From NCBI RefSeq assembly GCF_020166345.1, contig NZ_JAIUJS010000009.1, positions 40,156-104,155 on the forward strand: DNA of 64,000 nt. The letters are read 5' to 3'. This DNA comes from Winogradskyella vincentii. Its GTDB lineage: Bacteria; Bacteroidota; Bacteroidia; Flavobacteriales; Flavobacteriaceae. The position numbers and the translations under genes were made by a program. A model generated the notes under the pieces. That model did not search any database. It worked only from the letters and a program-made list of their open reading frames with translations, and had not been told where the DNA came from. Positions 51,338 to 59,559 of the stretch are shown here, piece by piece; positions within the stretch are counted from its first letter, which is position 1, and every line of letters begins with the position of its first letter.

Positions 51338-52351
51338 TTAGTTATTAACCTTAAGAAATTCAACTTTATCATAATCAAGAAATTGAAATAAAAGCTTAGT
51401 TGTTGAGTCCTCATCAGTAATGAAATTTATCTTTGCATCCCAAGTAATTATATGAAAAAGAGAGTCATTGATTTCTACGAGTTCCCATTTACCATTTTTT
51501 GTATGCAGATAAAGAGACCCTTCTGAATAACTAACCTCATCTATATACTTGTTTTCTTCATGAGTATAACTGCCAATGTATTTACTGTATCTATTTTTTT
51601 CGGGCTCGAAGTTACCTAAAACCTTATTTAAAGATTTAAGTAATTCCTTTTGGCTTGTTAGGCGTATTTGTTCCCACCTCACTTTTTCCATTAAATAGGA
51701 TAAAAAGACTTCGTTCTCATAAAGATGCTTAATGGCTATTTCTTTTTCTTTCGTTGAGTATTCCTTTTTAAGATTAAGACTAACCCTCGTGGCAAAATCA
51801 CTCAAAGTGGGTAAAAAGTCTTTTGTATTGGACATCATTAAATTATAAAGATTATCAGATTTAGTTTCATCTTCATAACCAGCTTTATATTGCGAAGAGA
51901 AGTCTGCTAAATCATTGAGCAATTGCTTGTTTTTTATGATTGAAGTCTTACCAGATCCAATGAGCGCATCGTAACTTCCCAAAACAGCTTCCTCTCTAAA
52001 GTGTGAAAAGGCTCCGCGATATAGTTTATCTATTATTCTTTTAGGTTTTATGGTATCATCTTTAGTTTGTATAGCATTAATTAAATCTCGACAATTCAAT
52101 ATTACCCTATTTTGATTATTTATAGTTTCAATGAAATTTAATCTTGATGCTTCAAAATCTTCTCTTATGTCTGAAAGAATTATGGCTTCCTCGGCTTTCT
52201 CCTTTCTTAATTCATTACTATTGTTAATCTGCAAAGCAATCAAAATCCCAATAACTACAAGTACAATTTCGCCAATGGCATATTTAAAATACTTTGCTGT
52301 TTTGTTTTCCATAAGTAAAGATTTTCTAATATGTCTAAAGAATTTTATCAT
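51338..52351 (-). CDS. DUF6090-type protein with DUF3471-like C-terminal domain (copy 3)
   Basis: 337 residues. Constant N-terminus (MENKTAKYFKYAIGE subclass, note Ala for Gly), one span and NNSNELRK. A long helical body reaches about residue 245. The last ~85 residues are a beta-rich domain (YIGSYTHEENKYIDEV, LYLHTKNGKWELVEIN, FHIITWDAKINF) that resembles DUF3471-type modules found at the C-terminus of some hydrolases. Function unknown. Confidence 0.85.
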   Translation of the reverse strand: MIKFFRHIRKSLLMENKTAKYFKYAIGEIVLVVIGILIALQINNSNELRKEKAEEAIILSDIREDFEASRLNFIETINNQNRVILNCRDLINAIQTKDDTIKPKRIIDKLYRGAFSHFREEAVLGSYDALIGSGKTSIIKNKQLLNDLADFSSQYKAGYEDETKSDNLYNLMMSNTKDFLPTLSDFATRVSLNLKKEYSTKEKEIAIKHLYENEVFLSYLMEKVRWEQIRLTSQKELLKSLNKVLGNFEPEKNRYSKYIGSYTHEENKYIDEVSYSEGSLYLHTKNGKWELVEINDSLFHIITWDAKINFITDEDSTTKLLFQFLDYDKVEFLKVNN

Positions 52352-52376
52352 TGGTTAGCGGTTTGTCATAATGAAG

Positions 52377-52512
52377 TACAACGGTCTCGGCTATGATTTC
52401 GATGTGTTGAAATTTCCGCGAAATTTTCGAGCGTAGAAATCCAGCCATATAAAGTTAAACTAATTCTCAGAAGTAGGCGAGTGCAAGCAATTACTTATAG
52501 CCATTGTTGTGC
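52377..52512 (-). repeat. attC-like intergenic element 7
   Basis: Left arm GTACAAC-GGTCTC-GGCTAT (52377-52395), right arm TTATAGCC-ATT-GTTGTGC (to 52512). Terminal boxes and inner boxes both pair, with unequal unpaired spacers (6 and 3 nt) between them, the arrangement of R and L boxes in integron attC sites. Confidence 0.75.
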
Positions 52513-52522
52513 TTTCGTTATT

Positions 52523-53251
52523 TTATTCTAATTCTGAATTTATCAATTTGATGAGATCTTCAGCCTTTTCTTTAAATTTTCGATATTGTTTGTTTTGGTT
52601 AGTAGTGAGGTCTTTCTTAAGATAAATCGCGGTTGCTAGTTCAAATTCCTCACTAAATTTTTGAGCAATAATATTAGGTGAAGCTGGATTTTGATTAAAG
52701 TTCTTGTAGACCTTGAAGAGATCTTTAGTTAAAAAATTATGCTGATAAAGTTGAATACTCTTTTCAAAGTTATTTTCATTTACATCGTTAGCAGTGTAAT
52801 ATGAAAATAATTGGTCTTTTAATGTTTTTGAAGTTATCAAATGACTGCTGTTAGAGGATTCAAACTGCCTAATAGTCGTTTTTTCTGGAACGTAATACGT
52901 TTCACCCATCAAACTATTTACCCAACTAAAAAAGCTATTATTTTCTTTTTCTGAAAGCACATCTTTTTGAGATGCTATAATAATGGAATCGGCGTTTTTT
53001 ATAAATTTCTCATTTCTTAATATTTTTTCCTCTAGGGTATTTATATCTGCTTCAAGATCTCTTTTAAAGTCCTCTAAATAGATTCTTGCTATTTTGCCAT
53101 TATTATACTCTTGGTTTTTGTTATTTATCCACAGTGCAATTAAGATGCCTATGACAACAAGTATTACTTCTCCAATGGCATATTTTAAATACTTGCCTGT
53201 TTTATTTTTTTCCATAAGGTCGTAGCGTATTTTTCGGAAGAATTTTATCAT
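52523..53251 (-). CDS. DUF6090-type membrane-anchored protein (copy 4)
   Basis: 242 residues. Constant N-terminus of the MEKNKTGKYLKYAIGE subclass with VILVVIGILIALWINNKNQ; Trp-Ile replaces the common Gln-Ile at the membrane exit. Helical body of ~190 residues with no recognised domain. Closest in its start to copy 11 (59560-60291). Confidence 0.85.
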   Translation of the reverse strand: MIKFFRKIRYDLMEKNKTGKYLKYAIGEVILVVIGILIALWINNKNQEYNNGKIARIYLEDFKRDLEADINTLEEKILRNEKFIKNADSIIIASQKDVLSEKENNSFFSWVNSLMGETYYVPEKTTIRQFESSNSSHLITSKTLKDQLFSYYTANDVNENNFEKSIQLYQHNFLTKDLFKVYKNFNQNPASPNIIAQKFSEEFELATAIYLKKDLTTNQNKQYRKFKEKAEDLIKLINSELE

Positions 53252-53325
53252 TAACGGTTGGTTTCTTTAAAGATATAATTTTTTTAATGACGTATAGAAG
53301 CAATAAGCTATACACGTTGTTGGGC
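53252..53325 (-). repeat. Compact intergenic element 8 (near-copy of element 10)
   Basis: Begins TTAACGGTTGGTTTC next to the start codon and contains the hairpin TATAG-N10-CTATA (about 53293-53312). It ends GTTGGGC (53319-53325). Almost identical to 55033-55108, differing by a few bases. The gap on to 53400 holds the conserved TTTCGTTA flank and no gene. Confidence 0.65.
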
Positions 53326-53400
53326 TTTCGTTATTGTTTCAGTCACTTAGATATATTCTTAGCCAATTTTTGTGATCGAATGTACCTTAAGAATTTATCA

Positions 53401-54162
53401 TCATTTCCTATTAGTTTCTTGGTCTATTAAGGTTATAATTTCGTCAATAGTATCAGATAATGCCAAATAGCGTCTATTTAGAGCTCTATACTGGACAAAT
53501 TTAACTCTAAGCATATGTACTAATTGATCATCTGCACGTCTCAGAACGTGAAAATGAGCTGGAGTGCCGTTATTAGTATTATGGACTTCATATAGATCCA
53601 CACAATTTTCGCATCTGCTGACATAATCAGAATTAGCATCTAAATACGGCATTAAAACTTCGGTATTAAGTGTTTCTAAACGTGCTTCTGACCATGCCAC
53701 TCTATTAAGTTGTAACTGATAAAAGTCTGTAATTTTTTTTCTCAATTTCTCATTAGAAATTATTGTAATTCCTTCTGATCGTATTGCTTCGTGCGCACTT
53801 AATTTAGGAAATAGAATAGTGGTTTGAAAAAACGATCCGGGTAATTTGAAAGGATCGGTATCCGAAATTTGGTCTGTTATAATGGCTTTATACAGGGCGT
53901 TGGTAACTTCTAGTAACCGTGGTATTTTTTCGATATCTGTTAGTAGATCATTCTTGGTCTCTACAAGATCATCTTTTAATTCAATTAAAAGTTTGAGTTC
54001 TTTGTTTTCAGCTTTTCTTTTTTCATTCCAGTTGTTTATTTGCAAAGCGATTAAAATTCCAATAACAACAAGAACAATTTCGCCAATGGCATATTTAAAA
54101 TACTTGCCTGTTTTATTTTCACTCATAAGATTATAGCGGATTTTTCGGAAAAATTTTATCAT
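53401..54162 (-). CDS. DUF6090-type membrane-anchored protein (copy 5)
   Basis: 253 residues from ATG 54162, the conserved MIKFFRKIR start; a longer frame to 54210 runs into the repeat element and is rejected. SENKTGKYFKYAIGE subclass. The body is helical and contains a CENC motif (about residue 201-204), so a disulfide or metal site is possible outside the cytoplasm; other copies lack it. Confidence 0.85.
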   Translation of the reverse strand: MIKFFRKIRYNLMSENKTGKYFKYAIGEIVLVVIGILIALQINNWNEKRKAENKELKLLIELKDDLVETKNDLLTDIEKIPRLLEVTNALYKAIITDQISDTDPFKLPGSFFQTTILFPKLSAHEAIRSEGITIISNEKLRKKITDFYQLQLNRVAWSEARLETLNTEVLMPYLDANSDYVSRCENCVDLYEVHNTNNGTPAHFHVLRRADDQLVHMLRVKFVQYRALNRRYLALSDTIDEIITLIDQETNRK

Positions 54163-54186
54163 GGATTTATGGTTGGTTATAATGAA

Positions 54187-54289
54187 GGCTAACGTATTTA
54201 AGGTATGCACTTTAGCTCGGGAAAGGCATACATTCTCTGATGCCAGTGCGTGGGATTTGTGGGCTATAGTGTATTACCTGTTGTTAGCC
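54187..54289 (-). repeat. attC-like intergenic element 9, best-formed palindrome
   Basis: Terminal boxes GGCTAAC (54187-54193) and GTTAGCC (54283-54289) are exact complements. Inside, AGGTATGCACTTTAGCTC pairs with GGGCTATAGTGTATTACCT over about 17 bp with a one-base bulge and two mismatches. Length 103 bp. This is the clearest attC-like hairpin: paired arms, unpaired spacers and extrahelical bases on one strand. Confidence 0.8.
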
Positions 54290-54294
54290 TTTTG

Positions 54295-55032
54295 CTATTC
54301 TTTCATATTCTCATTGATAAGGTCAATAATAATATCAGCGTCTACTATTAATTCACTAAGCCTTTTGATGGTCCCTTTCTCTCCAAAAGTTCTCCAACTA
54401 AGATAGCCATGAAGTTTAGTAAATATTTCTGGCCGCTTATTATCAACATTTAAATAGTTGGCAAATTCTGGTTGATGCTCCAACGCAAATTGCAGAAAAA
54501 CGCCTCTCATAAATGCACTTTGATAAATATCATTTGCATCATCATTATTGGTTTTCGATAAACTCAACAAATTAGCCTTACTACCGTTATAATTGGTTAA
54601 TTTATCTCGCAGGTTTGATTCTAATAGGCTCATATCTCCTGTATTTATTAGTGATTTAATAGTACTTGTCTTGAATTCTAAATTCCTAGTAAAAAGATTA
54701 TTTTTCCAAACGTTATTAAAAGATTCATTGGAGCTGATATAAGGTTGTTTTAAAGATTCTATATAATTTTTGTGTTTTGTAATGGATGAGTCTAAAGTAG
54801 AAATCATAAGTTGGGCGTAATTCTTATCCGATTCCAGATCTATTAAAAGTTGTTTATAATAGTTTTGTTTTACATATTCTGATTTTCTATTCTCATTCCA
54901 ATTATTGACCTGTAGGGCCAATAGTATTCCGACCATCACGAGCACAATTTCACCAATGGCATATTTTAAATACTTACCTGTTTTGTTTTCCATAAGCAAG
55001 TTTTGACGAATTTTTCGGAAGAATTTTATCAT
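54295..55032 (-). CDS. DUF6090-type membrane-anchored protein (copy 6)
   Basis: 245 residues. MENKTGKYLKYAIGE subclass; the span reads VLVMVGILLALQVNNWNE. Helical body, no recognised domain. Left flank box is GTTAGCC; right flank is the compact element 10. Confidence 0.85.
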   Translation of the reverse strand: MIKFFRKIRQNLLMENKTGKYLKYAIGEIVLVMVGILLALQVNNWNENRKSEYVKQNYYKQLLIDLESDKNYAQLMISTLDSSITKHKNYIESLKQPYISSNESFNNVWKNNLFTRNLEFKTSTIKSLINTGDMSLLESNLRDKLTNYNGSKANLLSLSKTNNDDANDIYQSAFMRGVFLQFALEHQPEFANYLNVDNKRPEIFTKLHGYLSWRTFGEKGTIKRLSELIVDADIIIDLINENMKE

Positions 55033-55108
55033 TAACGGTTGGTTTCTTTAAAGATATAATTTTTGAATGACGTATAGAAGCAATAAGCTATACACGTGGT
55101 TGGCGGTT
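55033..55108 (-). repeat. Compact intergenic element 10 (near-copy of element 8)
   Basis: Starts TAACGGTTGGTTTC, contains TATAG-N10-CTATA, ends GTGGTTGGC. It is nearly identical to 53252-53325, so one is a recent copy of the other. Confidence 0.65.
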
Positions 55109-55113
55109 CGTTT

Positions 55114-55458
55114 TTAACTTTTGCGCTCTTTTATTAGCTCAGATAGTTTTTTTGGTGCAACCTCACAATATCCTGCTGTCAAAACTTTTTTAAGCAAATC
55201 CGGATTTACTTTACTTAATTCTATGAAAGTCCAACCTTGTTTTCCCCACTTATTATTCACAGGATATATACTTGAACTTAAAGATGAGAAATTATCCTGG
55301 TCATTTTCCGATAGTTTCACCGTTACTCTATTGTGTTTCTCGTCATAGGTTGCAAATATTTTCTTTTTTACCCGAAATGATATTTTTTCAAAATGGGGTT
55401 CGATTGTAATTTCAGGAAAGTTTAGAGTTATTTTTTCAAATGTTCCGAAAGTAACCAT
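55114..55458 (-). CDS. MmcQ/YjbR family protein (cassette gene)
   Basis: 114 residues of the MmcQ/YjbR fold: FGTFEKITLNFPEITIEPHFEKISFRV at the start, then KKIFATYDEKHNRVTVKL and a WGKQGWTFIELSKV segment. The family has a double-wing DNA-binding-like fold with unknown role. It starts 3 bp after the stop of the next DUF6090 gene upstream, so both appear to share one cassette. Confidence 0.85.
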   Translation of the reverse strand: MVTFGTFEKITLNFPEITIEPHFEKISFRVKKKIFATYDEKHNRVTVKLSENDQDNFSSLSSSIYPVNNKWGKQGWTFIELSKVNPDLLKKVLTAGYCEVAPKKLSELIKERKS

Positions 55459-55461
55459 TAG

Positions 55462-56232
55462 TTATTTATTTTCTAATTCTTCTTCAATCAGGCTTATCAA
55501 ACTTATTATGTCTTTCTCAAAATTTAGATACATTTTATCGAGTTTAATTGATGTCCCGAGATGAACTAATAATATATTCTGAAATGTTCTTGATTTCAAT
55601 AATGGCTTATTACTTTCTGAAATTGAATAGTTTTTTATCTTAAAATAATTTGAAGCATATGTTTGGTCAAATACTGTACGCCTATTGCCATTGGTTTCAA
55701 TAAAGTTATGTACTCTTGTCAATTTTGCTGCTACATATTTCTCTTGCTCTTTCAATCCATGAATTTTTCCATCCCATGATGATAACAGTCCTCGAATACT
55801 ATCGTTTTCAATGTCCTTTAAACTCCCAGATGAAATTAGTTCGGAGAGAGCCCCATTTTCAAAATCAACGGCAAATGCTTTTGAAAATGCATAAGACATT
55901 AGTTTAGATAAATCAGTCTCATTTATACTATCTATTTTTTTGTTATCAGGCATCAAATCTAGCAATGTCCGATCACATTCAATTACAGATGTGAGTGTTT
56001 TATGATCTGCTTTTAATGTTTTAAGATTATTGGTCATTTCTCGCTTAATTAAGGCCAAATAATTTTCTTGTTTTATATGAGTTCTTTTTTCTTCATTAAG
56101 ATTGTTCAGTTGTAACGCAATGAGAATACCTAAAACAACAAGCACTATTTCACCAATGGCATAAATCAAATACTTACTAAACTTATTTTCAGAGAGCAGT
56201 TTTTGTCTAATTTTTCGAAAGAATTTTATCAT
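55462..56232 (-). CDS. DUF6090-type membrane-anchored protein (copy 7)
   Basis: 256 residues of the SENKFSKYLIYAIGE subclass, with VLVVLGILIALQLNNLNEEKR. Helical body. Directly followed, 3 bp after its stop, by the MmcQ/YjbR gene; no repeat element separates the two. Confidence 0.85.
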   Translation of the reverse strand: MIKFFRKIRQKLLSENKFSKYLIYAIGEIVLVVLGILIALQLNNLNEEKRTHIKQENYLALIKREMTNNLKTLKADHKTLTSVIECDRTLLDLMPDNKKIDSINETDLSKLMSYAFSKAFAVDFENGALSELISSGSLKDIENDSIRGLLSSWDGKIHGLKEQEKYVAAKLTRVHNFIETNGNRRTVFDQTYASNYFKIKNYSISESNKPLLKSRTFQNILLVHLGTSIKLDKMYLNFEKDIISLISLIEEELENK

Positions 56233-56255
56233 TGCTTAGTTTTGGTTATAATGAA

Positions 56256-56405
56256 GTACAATGGTTTTGTGAATGACTCGTTGCGGTTTTTTTTCCGTTA
56301 TGTTCCGCAACGAAATAAAGATAGCAAATTGCAATGACACGAGCCACTTATGTGGCGAACTGGCGTAAGCAATTCAGCCACAATGAGCTTTACATGTTGT
56401 TGTAC
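56256..56405 (-). repeat. attC-like intergenic element 12
   Basis: Boxes GTACAAT (56256-56262) and GTTGTAC (56399-56405) nearly pair. Inner hairpins: CGTTGCGG with CCGCAACG, and GCCAC-TTAT-GTGGC (56343-56356). TAAAGATA (56316-56323) reads TATCTTTA on the gene strand, close to a -7 element. Its middle part is almost identical to element 14. Confidence 0.75.
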
Positions 56406-56416
56406 TTTCGTTATTA

Positions 56417-57154
56417 CTACTCAAACTGTGTCAATTCATCAGCAATAGAACCAAGCAAATTGTCGGCTTTCTCTTTGGCTCCATTTAATGGACGTTTCAT
56501 ATACCAGTGGAGATAGTTTTGTTGCGTTTTTAAGTAATATAGGTATTCCTTGTCCTTTTTCAATGCTTCAAAGTCATTTGGGACCATACTGATTTTTTCC
56601 TCATCTGGGATTGCCCCAAATCCTGTAAAGCGGGTGTTAAATATATTTCTTACACCATCTTCAATATAATTTGTGTAACGTTCAATAGATGTATCAAACT
56701 CTCCATTGGCGTACGAGTAATAGGCTATAATTTCTTTTTTCAAAGAGTCATTCGAAATGGTATTCAAATCAGATGACGTTATGGTGGCGAAAATTTCCTG
56801 ATCAATCTTAGGCCAAAATATCGCAGTTGACATGGCAAAACTCAACGAATCATTATACGATAAATCTTTTTCTATATAAAGATTGATTCTATCATTGGAT
56901 TTTTCAACTGCAGAAAAGAAATTGATATAAAAATTTATTCTTAAGGTATCAGCTTCAATACTTGTTTTGACATTTTGTAATAGCTTAATTTCTGCTCCTC
57001 TCAGTTTTCGGTTCTCGTTCCAGTTGTTTATTTGTAAGGCAATCAAAATCCCAATTACAACAAGAAAAATCTCGCCTATGGCATATTTAAAATACTTTCC
57101 AGTTTTGTTTTCCATAAGTAAAGATTTTCTAATATGTCTAAAGAATTTTATCAT
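56417..57154 (-). CDS. DUF6090-type membrane-anchored protein (copy 8)
   Basis: 245 residues, MENKTGKYFKYAIGE subclass, with IFLVVIGILIALQINNWNENRK. Helical body ending LLGSIADELTQFE. No recognised domain. Confidence 0.85.
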   Translation of the reverse strand: MIKFFRHIRKSLLMENKTGKYFKYAIGEIFLVVIGILIALQINNWNENRKLRGAEIKLLQNVKTSIEADTLRINFYINFFSAVEKSNDRINLYIEKDLSYNDSLSFAMSTAIFWPKIDQEIFATITSSDLNTISNDSLKKEIIAYYSYANGEFDTSIERYTNYIEDGVRNIFNTRFTGFGAIPDEEKISMVPNDFEALKKDKEYLYYLKTQQNYLHWYMKRPLNGAKEKADNLLGSIADELTQFE

Positions 57155-57209
57155 TGGTTATTGGTTTGTCATAGTTTCTGATCCGTAGCTTCAGCGCAGG
57201 AGTAATGAA

Positions 57210-57374
57210 ATATAACGGTTTTGTGGATGGTTTCGTTGCATGTTTCAGCAACTAATTTAGCAAATACAAACCGAATAGAAAATCCGCGAGACACGAGCAC
57301 GAAGTGCTAACTTTGCGTAAGCAAATTTTAAGAGGTAGGCGAGGACAAGCAATTACTTATACACGTTGTTAGCC
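57210..57374 (-). repeat. attC-like intergenic element 13
   Basis: Left box ATATAAC (57210-57216), right box GTTAGCC (57368-57374). Central hairpin GCAC-GAA-GTGC (57297-57307) and the shared segment GCGTAAGCAAATTTT. Right arm ACTTATACAC. Confidence 0.7.
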
Positions 57375-57401
57375 TTTTGTTTTTATAGAATTTAAGATTG
57401 A

Positions 57402-58580
57402 CTATTTTATTTTTTTGAATTCATAAGTACCACCCCATCCCTTAAAAGTTAAGCCATCTACTTGATTTTCATTATTTCGACCAAACAAAAGCGATGCTGT
57501 GTCGGAATCATCATTAAATAAAAATGATCTGGAATATTTAAATTCATCAGGTGCCACCAGGTAGTATGATGTACGGTTTCCCAATGGAAGAGTATGCGCC
57601 ACTAAATGATTGTTGTGAATATATATCATATTTAACTGGATGCTCTCCGCAGGCAAATAAGCACTTTTTGACTTTTTTACAAATTGATATTTGCCTTCGT
57701 ACGCTTTCAATTCTTCATCCGAAATGGGCATCTTGTTTTCAGGTGAAGATGGAATAAATGCCCCTTTCTTAAGAACAGAAGTAGACTCATCCTTAGAATT
57801 CGATTCTATTTGTATTCCTAGATATTCTTTGGTGTCCTTTATTAATTGCCTTGCTTGTTTGATTAAACTTTGCCTTTTTGTTGCACTACTCTTTACCAGA
57901 GTTTTCATTGCCGATAGGTTATAGACAAACTCTTTTACTTCATCGTCATTGCCGTCTTTGTTAAAAAAGGAATTATGCGTCTCATTCAATGCACCATTCC
58001 ATTGTGGTGGATTCATAGCTTCTAATCTGGCACTCATATCTATATTTGTACCAAAAGCTTTTCTTTTATAAAGCTGAAAATCAAGCATATTCGTATTTGC
58101 TGCATCAATCATTTTTTTACAAGTATTATAATATTGCTGAATGCCATGTTTTAGAGCGTCCGATTGTATTAAATTAATCTTACCGGAAGACATCATATCA
58201 TCGAAGAGTACCCGATTTCCATCAAATCTTAGAACCTCCCAGGTAGCCCATATGGCCTGGCCCATTAAGGTTCCATCTGACCTAATGTTTTCATCCACCA
58301 AGGCCTTTTGTAGAAGCGTATAGTTGTTTAGTCTAAGCGTGTCTCTTTCGAGAAGGCTATTTAATTCAGATATATCGTCATTGATGTTCTCAAGGATGCC
58401 CTTAAGGTATTTTTCTTCTTGAAGCTTATTCTTTCTATTTTCATTAAGGTTGTTTATTTGTAAGGCTAGAAGTATACCTATTACTACCAAAAATATCTCG
58501 CCGATAGCGTATTTAAAATACTTTCTAGTTTCCCCTTCTGAAAGTAATCTCTGGCGTATTTTTCTAAAAAATTTTATCAT
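57402..58580 (-). CDS. DUF6090-type protein with DUF3471-like C-terminal domain (copy 9, longest)
   Basis: 392 residues. Constant N-terminus diverges slightly (SEGETRKYFKYAIGE). A helical body runs to about residue 270, then a linker, then a ~100-residue beta-rich domain (YEGKYQFVKKSKSAYL, YIHNNHLVAHTLPLGN, DTASLLFGRNNENQVDGLTF) of DUF3471-like form. Flanks are the perfect 9 bp pair GTTAGCCTT (from 57368) and AAGGCTAAC (to 58610). Confidence 0.87.
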   Translation of the reverse strand: MIKFFRKIRQRLLSEGETRKYFKYAIGEIFLVVIGILLALQINNLNENRKNKLQEEKYLKGILENINDDISELNSLLERDTLRLNNYTLLQKALVDENIRSDGTLMGQAIWATWEVLRFDGNRVLFDDMMSSGKINLIQSDALKHGIQQYYNTCKKMIDAANTNMLDFQLYKRKAFGTNIDMSARLEAMNPPQWNGALNETHNSFFNKDGNDDEVKEFVYNLSAMKTLVKSSATKRQSLIKQARQLIKDTKEYLGIQIESNSKDESTSVLKKGAFIPSSPENKMPISDEELKAYEGKYQFVKKSKSAYLPAESIQLNMIYIHNNHLVAHTLPLGNRTSYYLVAPDEFKYSRSFLFNDDSDTASLLFGRNNENQVDGLTFKGWGGTYEFKKIK

Positions 58581-58603
58581 TGGTATTTGTTTTCTCTAAT
58601 GAA

Positions 58604-58735
58604 GGCTAACGGTTTTGTGTACGGACTCATTGCGGTTTTTTTTCCGTTATGACCCGCAACGAAATAAAGATAGCAAATTGCATGGAATTCGCCAGTGGTG
58701 AATTCCACCTCAATGAGCTATACACATTGTTGTGC
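58604..58735 (-). repeat. attC-like intergenic element 14
   Basis: Left box GGCTAAC (58604-58610), right box GTTGTGC (58729-58735), of different type. The inner arms pair well: GTGTA..CTCATTG with CAATGAG..TACAC. A further hairpin GGAATTC/GAATTCC lies at 58684-58706. TAAAGATA at 58665-58672 reads TATCTTTA on the gene strand. Confidence 0.75.
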
Positions 58736-58736
58736 T

Positions 58737-58751
58737 TGCCTGCGGTAGGCA
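58737..58751. repeat. GC-rich REP-like palindrome
   Basis: TGCCT-GCGGT-AGGCA, inserted between GTTGTGCTT and CTTTCGTTA; second occurrence of the insert at 51304-51324. About 60 bp of AT-rich spacer follow before the next gene. Confidence 0.6.
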
Positions 58752-58812
58752 GTCTTTCGTTATTTATATATTAATAAATTCTTTATATCTAACCGGTTAT
58801 GTTTCCGTCATT

Positions 58813-59538
58813 TTAATAGTTATTCTTAATTTCTCTACGAATAACATTTTGCAGAATGGAATTCTGCTGCAAAGCAAGGTAAATGAAATAAGCAACTTCT
58901 TTTGTTTTTATGTTTGATTCAAATAGCAATTGTTGAAATTGTGGTTCTTTTGATATTTCGATAAGCAATGTTTTATTTACAGCTTCGTCATTTTTTCCGA
59001 AAGCAGAGGACAAATTATGAGCTTCTTTTTTACGCAAATAACCTCGTATTTGATTTCCAACTATTTCTTTTAGTTGGTCTAAAGACTCATCAATGTTATC
59101 TACACTTATAAAGTATTTAATAATTTCCTGTCGTACTTTAGTATTCTTTATTTTATCTGCAACAAACGGATCATTCTTTTTTCCAATTGGCGCATATAAT
59201 ATTATGGACCTTATAGCACTTGGATGTTTTATTTCTATGTCAGTTGCTCCAAGTACGCCAATATTGTAAAGCTGGTTATGCAAGCTATCTATAGTTCCCA
59301 ACCTGCGAAGGTTTTTACTAAATGATAAAGAATCTAACTTCAAGTTTTCAGTTATAGTATTAAGTAAATCCTTCTCTATACTTTTATATTTTCTATTCTC
59401 ATTCCAATTGTTAATTCCTAGTGCAATTAAAATTCCAATTACAACAAGGATGATTTCACCAATGGCATATTTAAAATACTTTCCAGTTTTGTTTTCTGTG
59501 AGTAATTGCTTGCGTATGTGTCTAAAGAATTTTATCAT
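58813..59538 (-). CDS. DUF6090-type membrane-anchored protein (copy 10)
   Basis: 241 residues, TENKTGKYFKYAIGE subclass, with ILVVIGILIALGINNWNENRK (Gly for the common Gln). Helical body. Only 21 bp separate its start from the stop of copy 11: no palindrome is left between them. Confidence 0.85.
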   Translation of the reverse strand: MIKFFRHIRKQLLTENKTGKYFKYAIGEIILVVIGILIALGINNWNENRKYKSIEKDLLNTITENLKLDSLSFSKNLRRLGTIDSLHNQLYNIGVLGATDIEIKHPSAIRSIILYAPIGKKNDPFVADKIKNTKVRQEIIKYFISVDNIDESLDQLKEIVGNQIRGYLRKKEAHNLSSAFGKNDEAVNKTLLIEISKEPQFQQLLFESNIKTKEVAYFIYLALQQNSILQNVIRREIKNNY

Positions 59539-59559
59539 TGGTTAATGGTTATGCTTTCA

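Noticed and set aside
54163..54210. Upstream extension of array copy 5
   Set aside because: The extra 16 codons lie in leader and repeat sequence; the conserved family start MIKFFR is at 54162.
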